DNA from: Spinacia oleracea
Taxonomy: Eukaryota; Streptophyta; Magnoliopsida; Caryophyllales; Amaranthaceae
DNA: 64,000 nt
Reading direction: 5' to 3'
Assembly: GCF_020520425.1 (NCBI RefSeq)
Contig: NC_079491.1
Span: 21,195,449 to 21,259,448, forward strand
A program made the position numbers and the translations under genes. Positions 45,801 through 56,000 of the stretch are shown here, one piece after another. Every line of letters starts with the position of its first letter. Position 1 is the first letter of the stretch. Below the pieces are notes generated by a model, which did no database searches, was not told the DNA's origin, and saw only the letters and a program-made list of their open reading frames with translations.

Positions 45801-46161
45801 AAAATGGCATTATTTCGTATTCTGTTATTATTTCGTATTTTGTGGTTTATATCCCATTCCGTATCTAGTATTTTGTCCTTAAAAAGCCAAGATGAAGTGT
45901 CTGTTTTCGAAAAACTCTGTTCTACCAGTTAGACGTCTTCAATGACTCTGTGAGAAGTTCGTTTAAGTCAGTAAGTTCTCAATGACTCGTTATGGAACTA
46001 TTGACATTCCTAATGATGACCCTTCAGTCAATTGTTATCACTCGGGGGCTCGTGAGACCCTCGCTCGGACTTAGTTTTAACCAAACTAGGTCCCAGACGC
46101 ACTCCGTCTACCAATACTTTGATTGTCGTCTTGTCCAGACTCAACCAAAGTGGGGGCTAAC

Positions 46162-47226
46162 TGTAGACGCCTACATTTGTCCTAGGCCCGGCACGGTGTG
46201 TTTGATGATGAAACCAAACACCGCTTGACTAAGCGTTCTTAAGTATGATGCGAACGATCCATGACTGACTGATATCCAGTAAACTATATTTCTATTTTTA
46301 GAAACTACTCCATCCGTCCTAGATTAGTTGTTACACTTTCCTTTTTCGTCTGTCCCAAATTAGTTGTTACATTTCTAAATTAGGAATTACCCCAAAATTA
46401 CTATATTTTCTCTCTCTTCCCACTATTTATTTTGTCTCCACACCCTCTCTCATTTAATTTAAAATATACCCCACTAACTCCTATCACATCTACTTTTTTA
46501 ATAAAATAACAATTGATAACCAAGCAACCACTTATCACCTAAAACTTTGTGCAAAGGTAAGTGTAACAACTAATCTGGGAAGGAGGGATTACTATTTATA
46601 GTAACTGCTATGCTTGAACGCTGCCCAGAATAGTAACCGTATAAAATAAAATATCTGAATGTTTAAATCGCACTACGATTTATCGTTGGATAATGGCTAA
46701 GATTTGCATCCCAACTCATATTCCTAAGATAGAAAACATGAGTAAGATTCGGCAAAAAACCACTAAGGCTGGAAAAAGTGAACTAAAACACCAGCGCTGG
46801 AAAATTCCAAGCGCTGGCATTCCAAGCGTCACTATTTTCCAGCGCTCAAACCTTGAGCGTTGTTATATTCTAGCGCTACAGTTTGTCTCTTACATAATCA
46901 CGCAAAAGATAGAATTGATCCAGTTGTCACTAGAACAATTCTGGCGCTCAAAGTGCAAGCGCTAGAAATAAACAGCGCTCCTGATCCAAGCGCTGGAATT
47001 TTCTAGCGATGCATAGATCTCAGTTGGAAAATTCCCATTTCGAAGATTTATCTTATTCTGGCCTATTTTACTATAAATATGGCCTCTGAAAACCGGAAAA
47101 TAACACACATTCCTAACCCTAAACCCTTAAGCTTGAGTATTGACCGAAGCTTTTCTCTTACAAAAAACTAGCTTGATTGCTACCTAAACCCCCTTACAAA
47201 AAACTAGCTTGATTGCTACCTAAACC
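46162..47226 (+). repeat. Partial 3' LTR of the second Tat-type element
   Basis: It starts TGTAGACGCCTACATTTGTC. Palindromic GCGCTGGAA units lie at 46792-47010, and TATAAATAT at 47072-47080 is the likely TATA box. A short direct duplication (GATTGCTACCTAAACCCCC, twice, 47170-47227) marks its right limit. Confidence 0.8.
46308..46589. mobile_element. Stowaway MITE
   Basis: 282 bp between TA dinucleotides (46306-46307 and 46590-46591). The left end CTCCATCCGTCCTAGATTAG and the right end (rc ATCCCTCCTTCCCAGATTAG) continue as TTGTTACACTT on both sides. Inserted in the LTR, so younger than it. Confidence 0.92.
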
Positions 47227-47234
47227 CCCCAAAT

Positions 47235-47960
47235 TTTAACCACCTTTTAACCAACCTCAAAAAATTGGACCATATTGTTAAGAAGATCATTTTCCTCCTT
47301 TGGAGCACATGAAAAGAAAGAAATGAAGTCATTTTTAACTCAAAGACTTTCTCTACTGTTTCAACCTACAACATGCCTTTTAAGCTTTTAAAGAATGAGA
47401 CCTATGTCTGGTAATGGATGCTTGCCAGACATCTGGCGAGCCGTTCCCTAACCAACCCCCATCACCACCCCGTCAGCCTCCCCCCCCCCTCCCCTCAAAC
47501 TCCAATCCTTGTCTCCTGGTCCCCCCTCCTTCTAGATACCACAAGCTTAACTTCAATAGTTCCGGCAGAGCTAACTCCTCTTCAACCATTATCAGAGATC
47601 AAGACGGCTGGCCCACTTCAATTAAGTTTTTCAACCTAGGTGACACACCAGTGTTTTTAGCAGAAGCTACTGCTCTCCATAAAGGCATTAAGGAAGCACT
47701 CAAAGGGATCGATCAACAAACTCTATATAGAAGGGGACAATCTCCTAACCATCAACATCATCAGAGGAAGATGGCGCACCCCTTGAAAAATTCAATCTAT
47801 TATATATAGCAGATATCAACAATCTCCTCCTCCAAGTCCAACATGGGACATCAACCACACTTTTCTTGAAGGCAACAAGGCTTTGGGTTGCAAATGTAGG
47901 ACATTTAGTGACAGATTTTATGTATATTGATTATTCATGTAGTACGTAACTCCAGACGAT
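47235..47960 (+). pseudogene. LINE fragment with RNase H domain (RVT_3)
   Basis: The plus strand reads K-L-N-F-N-S-S-G-R-A-N-S-S-S-T-I-I-R-D, then D-T-P-V-F-L-A-E-A-T-A-L-H-K-G-I, and in another frame E-G-D-N-L-L-T-I-N-I-I. These are the plant LINE-type RNase H signatures. Upstream 47260-47400 fits the segment between zf-RVT and RNase H. Frameshifts and an early stop show a dead 3' end of a LINE. Confidence 0.75.
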
Positions 47961-48208
47961 CTTGTATAATGATAATACCCCTCATGCGAAATAGCAAACA
48001 GTGACCTTTATTTTTAATAATAAATAAATATAGATATGCACAAGAAATAGCTAGAAACTGATGACAATTAATATCCTAATTAATTATGTCTTAATCTCAT
48101 CCGGCCCCTTCTAAGTTCTAACAAATGAAATCTTCCTGCAAGATTGGAATTTACAAGAATGAATATGGAAATACAAACATTTATTCCTAGAAAAAATTCT
48201 ATGTAAAG

Positions 48209-49310
48209 CTAAAAAAAAGGAGCAGGAGCAGGAACAAGAACATCTGCGGCATGGAGGGATGATGAGACATGGTTTCCAGTAACAGGGCCAGGAGCTGCTC
48301 CGGAGCTCATAAGCTCCACCATGGCGCGACGTGGTTTTCCCCTTTGACATAAATCTGACAAGTTTACTCCTGCATATATAAATAGTGAATTGAAACAACA
48401 CGTATTATTTTGTGTTCTAACACTTAAGAACAGATGGATGAATTAAGTATAAACTTTTGAACTTACTTGTATCGCAGTGGCAGTATTTAAGATATAATAA
48501 AAATAATACCTTCTCCTTGAGCCAAGTTGAAGTAGAGATCAACAACGTTAGGGCAGTTGTTGTAACAAGAAGGTGAACAAAGCTTAGCAGTAAAGTGAGG
48601 TTCAAGCAAGTTATCCGATGAGATTCCAACCGTCTTTCTATCAATTCCACAAGCTTTAATGCATTCATCAGTCTCAATGTACTCTGACATCCTCTCTACG
48701 ACCACCTCGGACGTCCTACATTGGTACTCCATCTCCCCTCCTATATCGTTCTTGTATTTCTCCAACACACACCTCTTCCCCGATGAAGCGATCGCCATTA
48801 CACACATTTCGCTTGGTAGTTCCTCACATATTACTTCCCCTATATTAACCAATTTCATTACCATCAACTTAATTGTGAATATATGATTACATGCATACAA
48901 TTATAAACTATTGTACTATTGTGAAAATAGTTTTTTACATTGGTCGTTGGCTTTTCATTTTGGTATTTTGAATCAAACAGGTAGTAGACAACAACCAAAT
49001 TTACCAAACTCAACTCATTTTTAGAAAATATATAGTCAAACAACCAACATAAAAATTCAACACGAACAACCGGTCAAATAAGCCAAGTGAAACAACCAAC
49101 AACCAATTGCCAAACATGCTCAGTATGTTCCTAGTTCAAGTCACGTACTTGACCAACATGACTTTACGTACTAACTATGTGGGATGCTAAATAGATAGAT
49201 ATATTTTCCCTAAAAAGAAATAGATAGATATATTAATTCTTACCTAGAGAACTGTGGACAAAGATTGAGGCAAGGATGAAAATCAAAGAGAATTTTGAGG
49301 GAAATGCCAT
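48209..49310 (-). CDS. PAR1-family secreted protein (three exons)
   Basis: Exons on the minus strand: 49310-49244, 48839-48510 and 48369-48209; introns have GT/AG ends and the joined frame is 558 nt (185 residues). Exon 1 gives a signal peptide (M-A-F-P-S-K-F-S-L-I-F-I-L-A-S-I-F). Exon 2 carries the Cys-rich PAR1 core: V-I-C-E-E-L, S-S-G-K-R-C-V-L-E, Y-Q-C-R-T-S-E-V, D-E-C-I-K-A-C-G and L-C-S-P-S-C-Y-N-N-C-P-N. Exon 3 ends R-R-A-M-V-E-L-M-S-S-G-A and a proline/alanine tail. PAR1 proteins were described as photoassimilate-responsive in tobacco. Their biochemical role is not established; secretion is inferred from the signal peptide. No defect is seen. Confidence 0.9.
48940..49106. repeat. Short MITE in intron 1 of the PAR1 gene
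   Basis: The ends TTGGTCGTTGGCTTTTCATT and the reverse complement of the right side (TTGGTTGTTGGTTGTTTCAC) match imperfectly over about 30 bp. No ORF. Target duplication not resolved. Confidence 0.5.
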
Positions 49311-49397
49311 GGCGTATGAGTTCCGATCGATCCGTAGAATTAGTTTGTAAGATATATTGATGAGTAATGAGGCAAAACAACATAAGTAAAATGAGAA

Positions 49398-49404
49398 TTT
49401 ATAG
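49398..49404 (-). promoter_or_regulatory. TATA box of the PAR1 gene
   Basis: The minus strand reads CCTATAAATTCTC about 90 bp upstream of the ATG at 49310, a plausible distance for a start site near 49370. Confidence 0.6.
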
Positions 49405-49512
49405 GCTAAACATTTATTAGAGAAAAACGTACATTGTTGGGTGACTTGTAAATGTCATGGGTTGACGAGATTTAACGCGTTGGTTAAGCGAGGGTGACAA
49501 TTGACAAAACTA

Positions 49513-49551
49513 GGCTTGCGGCTTGCGGCTTGCGGCTTGCGGCTTGCCTTG
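49513..49551. repeat. (GGCTTGC)n microsatellite
   Basis: Five heptamer copies plus a partial one, upstream of the PAR1 gene. Confidence 0.9.
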
Positions 49552-50061
49552 CATGACAATTGACAAGTCCACTACGTTATAATTCAAGAAGCTTCTATTC
49601 TTCACCTTAGACTCATTCCTCGTTTCTATATTAACCATTGATTTGGTAGTGATTATTTGACAATCGATCTAATCAACGCTTAAAAATTTACAAGTCATAG
49701 ACTTGACTTTTTTTAATTTTCACATTCGAATGGAAATTGGAAAGCAATTTAAGGGATTGTTTTTTATATTTTCTAACCCTCAAAGAAGTTGGGACGTACT
49801 GTATATATCTTTGATTATTGCGCCCGTTTCTAATTGTCTCTTTAATATTTGCACATCATTTTCGGAGAGAGGCTAATGATATGTTTTCTTCATCCAAATC
49901 ATCCAAGTCTTAATCTTCTGTCTCACAATCTATATCACTTGCGTGTCACTTCTTTTCATTAAACAAAAATAGTTCATTAAACAAAAATGGTCAGGACTTG
50001 TTCAGGAACTTCACATTTTATAGACAAACTCCCACTGTTTGCTTAATTATCAAATGAGTAA

Positions 50062-53000
50062 TTATGCTAAGTACTTCTCTAATTTCTCTACTTCCTCCAC
50101 ACTCCCGATGTACAGTGGCACACGCTGATGTATCTGTTACAAAAACACAACAAAACGTATTAAAATAAGAAAAATAAATCGAGTTTATTTAATGACATAG
50201 CTCACAACTAACTGTCGGTATAATAACAAAAGGAAATTGATTTTGGAGCATCTTATGTTGATTTTGACACATTACTTTCTGAATAAAGCAAGGAAAACCG
50301 ATTCTCAACAACACAAATAGTTTTAAAAGGTAGTACTATGTAATTCACAATTTCTGTTATGGGTCGTTTTGTACGACGTGAGGTCGACGCGGGAACAAGT
50401 GATCGCTTATCAGTCTATACCGGTCCCTAGTCAAGGTTGGTTCCTATAATCAAGGAGGCATTATCTCCACCACTTAACCTAGTTAAACCACACATAGCGG
50501 TTGCTTGAAAGACAAGGTCAAATTAGTTGGAGAGTATCAAGGGAGGTGGAGGAGATCAAGGAACAATCACCAGCATGATTCTCTCAACAATGCCACACTA
50601 TAATTCAGTATAAATACCACCATCAAGTGAGACAAAGGGGACAACTGATCCACAGTGGAACTCTTACTTTCTATCATCTATTTCCTCCATATAACTACTT
50701 TATATCTCCTGTGAGTCTACGACTTATGGCTGCTACCTTTTCCATAACCCACCAAATGAATCCAACTACTATTATTTATTCACGGCTTCTCCCTCATAAC
50801 CTATTGATTCTCACAAGCCTACCTTCCTAACAATACCTATGCCCTACGCCATACACCATCATTAGAGGATTACCTTCTCCAATGACCATTATTATTGATC
50901 CGTCGTCCATTCAGTTCATCCACTCATATCTTCTACGCTACCTTATACTCATGTATTACTACTAGATATCTATTTACATATGCGCAAATATATAATGTAC
51001 TTGTACTTAATATGGCTCTTTACGCCAGCAACTTAGTGGATTGGTGGACTCATGGCCACCCGCGGTTTTTATCCCTTTCGGGTTTTCCGCGTCACCATCT
51101 CTTGTCTCGTCCCTCTTTATTTTCGCCCTTTATTTCTTGTCATTTATTTACTTTATTTAATCTAGTCGTCTATGTCCCAACCAAAGGTCGTCCGTACGAA
51201 ATTTGGCATAAACAGTTTGGCGCCGTCTGTGGGGAGATGGCTAGATTTATCTTCAAACACATATCCACAAATATCCTCCCAAACACAATATTCGACCCAC
51301 TTGGGCTCACCAATAAAGTTACCGCCAGGCGAGGGATTGTTGTCATACTGTGTCGCCACCATGAGATGGAGCTGCGTCAGGGCACATGTCGTCGACATGA
51401 CAGGTGTCGTCGACGGGTCAGGTGTCGTCGCGGGTCAGGTGTCGTCGGCGGGTCAGGTGTCGGCGACAAGTTAGGTGTCGTCGACGGGTCAGGCGTCGTC
51501 GACGGGTCAGGTGTCGCCGACGGGTCAGGTGTCGTCGACGGTCAGGCGTCGTCGACGGGTCAAGTGTCGTCAGCAGGTCAGGTGTCGTCGCCAGGCTCGT
51601 TGGTCGATGGAATATGGTATGACGTCAGGGTACATGTCGTCGCCAGATCAGGTGTCGACATCAGCAGGTGTCATCGCTAGAAGTGACGCGTTGCAGTGGT
51701 CGAATTCAACCTAGATGATGCATATCGTGACAACAACGACACCAACGCTTGATGACATCGAAAATAGGTTTTGGTCTAGACGTCACGGACCGTCATGCAG
51801 ATGTCGCCACAAACAAGATACAATATGAGTTGTCTCATACCTTGACAAGATCTCGAGACGATTTGATCACTTGACGTCGCGAAAAGTATGGTATAAAACT
51901 CAACCCCAGTGATTTTGATTTAAGCTAATATTGTTTCTAGTCTTTGTTGTCACTAAAACAGATGCGAACACGTGACGTCATCCACCAATGACATGACATC
52001 AACATAGTTTCGTCTAACGTCACCTCCATATCAGTCGACGACGTCTCCACAAACGAAGGCGACAAATGGAGATTCAACAACAAATTGTCGGCAATACTAG
52101 ATTTTGTGGCTAACTTCAGTCCAAGTATCAAATAGGAGAATTTGTAGTTGTCCTGAAGTCACCACAGGGGAGCATATAGTATACTCTATCTCATTTAATT
52201 TTCATATAGTATACTTTACTTGATTTGCTTTTTATATAGTATACTTTGCTTGTTTTAATTTCCAAAAGCACTTTGAAATATATGCTATACGTTGTTATCC
52301 CACTTTTTGTACTAACGTCGTCACCACTTGTCGTTTGATCATGTCGTGTCGCCAAGTATTGTCTTGTCTACAGGTACTGACGTGTCACTTGGCAAGGTCG
52401 TGAGTAAAGCAGGCGACCAACGTTAGAAGGCCGTGAGAATATAATGTTAGCCAGGTACATGACATCGGGGGCTCAACATCAAATGACTATTCACACAACC
52501 GGACCCAAAAAACATAACACCTCAAAGTGACTTCCCACATCAACATTGCCAAGCCTACAACACAATCACCTCTCGAAAAATTAACCTTTCGCCATCACAC
52601 TTTCCATGTCATCATATTTTCACCCCACACCAACATCAAACCACTTGACATCATAAACGCAACGACGTGTCCTTTTCCCATGTCCTCATCACCAAGTTCT
52701 TCATCAGCACATCATAACGCGTTGTTACGACAACATGTCACGACAGCAGGACGCGATCAGCCACACAAGAAGATAAGAAATCATTTGGCATCAAGTATGA
52801 CACATAGAAATAAATATCTAACATTTTTTAATTTCTTTGGTGATAGTGTTACACGAGGTCACGACACGACATGAGGTCACGACGGCACAACATGACGCCA
52901 CGGCAGCAAGTCACGACAGCAGGACACGACCATTCCGGTTACCCCCATGAGGACAAGAAGTTTCTTGTCGTTAAACATGATCGTGAGGGCCATCAACACA

Positions 53001-56000
53001 ATAATCGAATGTATGTATGACAACAAATTACCTTGATCATGACGGTATGCCCCGACGCCACGAGATGGCAATGACCGATGACACGACGCCACCAGCCTCT
53101 ACTGAGAAAGCTAAGGAAATCGGAATGTCGAATAATCATCATCAATGACCATGATGACACATGAGTAACTTCTAAACTATTTTTCACACAGTTTCTCATT
53201 TCAATTCATTCATTGTTGTTCTCTTGTATTAATATGTCTCGTATTCAACATTCATCAAGTTAACTAATAAATTATTGCATCGCACCATGAATATCTCGAT
53301 TTCTCTAATGACTAAACCATTTTATCAAATTGTTTCGAGGTAATTTGACTTGACAGGACGTTTAGAGGTTGCATCACGCTGGCACGCATGTACGACGTCA
53401 AATATATACAAACGTCATCATATCTGTGGCCGACTTCAGTCATGATATCTTCCTAAAGCCGCCACAGGGGGGCAAGATAATACATACTCCAGTTCAGTTT
53501 AATATACTTATTGTTACAACTTTGAAATTTAACTAACGATGTGATACAATTTATTTTCATGGTGATCTTGTCGTGAGATTTTGGTAACAGGTACGATGCT
53601 AAGACAAATGTACAAACATTGGGGGCTCAACCACTATCACATGTCGAAATAGGCGGATAAAGAGAAGTCATTGGGTTTCCCAAAGGCGACAAGTGATAGG
53701 ACGTCAACCGATTAACAAGAAAGGATCAACCAATAAGTCGACCAACGTTAGAATGGACTGTGTCAAGACCAGCGATGTGTCGACCTCATTCAACGTGACG
53801 GGACGACGCCAGATGTGACGACGGTGGTACAAGCGATGACAATGATCTCAGGGACGAAAACAAGATCGTCGACGAGAGGTGTCACGACATCAGGACAATG
53901 CTGCTGATTGTAGAATCGTCATCAAGGGACAGTCAGCGACACGACGTAATTTCGTTACACGAGCCCATATTAAGTAATATCCAACACTTACTTCGTGCGT
54001 TAATTAATTTATTACATTTTTCAAGACACTGCGATTAAAGTTCAATTTCAGTTTTTGTTATCTGTCGCATTGAATATATCTTTCCAAACGCAATTATATT
54101 ATATTTATGTTTCATCTTATTTATTTGAAAATCAACGCTAACATCGCATCAAGCGAACGTCCACCTCTACCTTTTCTATTCTCTACAGATCACTTGTTGA
54201 CGATATCACCAACGACAACAGCAATGAACGACATCATCAGAAGACGACATCAACGAACGACGCTATCAACTACAAGCGACAACGTCTCCATGGTCATGAC
54301 CCTTAAACTTATTGGATACCAACGACGACATGTCGCTTCTAAGCGCGACCACTACAGACGACGCAGGTACTATTTATGTGCACATAACTTTGTTCTTTGA
54401 GTACCTCACAGGTGTCATCTATTCCATAGCGAACAAGAGACAGCATAAACAAAATTTTAAGCTAACGACGTGTATGCACCCTCGACGCTTGTCCAAACGC
54501 CTAACCAATCGCCAAATACAAAACAGAGAAACACACGTCTTTCCCCCTCAACACTGACGACAAACAAAGCCGACCCAGAATGCTCATGTCCTACTTAAAC
54601 TGTTGTTATGAATATCCCATAGGCTAAAGTCTCCTTCCATAGATTGCGCCATCCAAACATCTTATCCCTTGTCCTCGTGTTATAGGAAACCTCAAAACCC
54701 TTCGACTCTTCTTGACATTCGTCATAACGTTGCTTCGAACCATCCACTTTATTCACCTGTAACTTCAACTCAGTCGTCTGCTACCTATCCTCACATGACA
54801 TTGCAACCGTCTAAAACGATTCGGCCATATGCCCACTCGACGTGACTTCCTTCTCTAAATTCTTCGCATGACTACGAACAAAAGAAGAGGCTCATATCGC
54901 CTGCCTACGATAGATGTCACACAACAACGAGAGACTAAGATGCAACAGTTGGCCATGACGCCCGTAAACATCAAACGACAGACTAAGATGCAATAGTTGG
55001 CCATGACGCCTGTAAACATCAGACGACAGACTAAGATACAACAGTTGGCCATGACGCATGTAAACGTGAAACGACGGACTAAGGCACAACGACAGTTGGC
55101 CGTGACGCCCGCAAATATCAAACGCCAGACGAAGATACAAAAGTTGGCCATGACGCCAGATACCCGACTAACGTCATGTCTTGACATGTTTTCGCACAGG
55201 TTTCTTAAGAATTACATTATGTTGTCTTACGCTCGTTAAGAAAAACGATTCTTTCACAAGATGCCAGGGTTACATCTAATTAAGTTGAGGACACCAACGG
55301 CCACATGAAGACACCACTGTACGCATGACGACATCAAGTGCTGTCAGAAATCATGGATGACACCAGGTAGCGACGTCATTGATCAAGGTTAAGTACGGAA
55401 GACGACGGACAGACCGAAGACAGTGACGAATTAGCGTCGACAGCAAATGAACGTGGTGACAGACTTTGAAGATTATTTTCCTAACTTCCAGCTCGCTCCA
55501 ATTAGGAAAATGGGGGCTATTGTTATGGGTCGTTTTGTACGACGTGAGGTCGACGCGGGAACAAGTGATCGCTTATCAGTCTATACCGGTCCCTAGTCAA
55601 GGTTGGTTCCTATAATCAAGGAGGCATTATCTCCACCACTTAACCTAGTTAAACCACACATAGCGGTTGCTTGAAAGACAAGGTCAAATTAGTTGGAGAG
55701 TATCAAGGGAGGTGGAGGAGATCAAGGAACAATCACCAGCATGATTCTCTCAACAATGCCACACTATAATTCAGTATAAATACCACCATCAAGTGAGACA
55801 AAGGGGACAACTGATCCACAGTGGAACTCTTACTTTCTATCATCTATTTCCTCCATATAACTACTTTATATCTCCTGTGAGTCTACGACTTATGGCTGCT
55901 ACCTTTTCCATAACCCACCAAATGAATCCAACTACTATTATTTATTCACGGCTTCTCCCTCTTAACCTATTGATTCTCACAAGCCTACCTTCCTAACAAT

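Larger units (their letters stand above)
44204..47226 (+). mobile_element. Second Tat-type remnant: antisense ORF, repeats, PPT, LTR
   Basis: In plus orientation: the antisense PMD-type ORF start (minus strand, 44383-44204), its promoter-like module (45001-45101), the tandem repeat block (45365-45800), a purine tract AAAGTGGGGGCTAAC (46147-46161), and a 3' LTR from 46162 that begins TGTAGACGCCTAC. This is the same order, reversed, as in the copy at 2301-17081, and here PPT and LTR are retained, which fixes the element's orientation. The left break is abrupt at 44204. The LTR fades near 47226 without its proper end. Confidence 0.8.

Noticed and set aside
50895..51680. 261-codon frame spanning LTR end and tandem repeats
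   Set aside because: It crosses the LTR/PBS boundary and ends in the 18-bp repeats; not a known protein, and the matching frame in the other LTR stops early.
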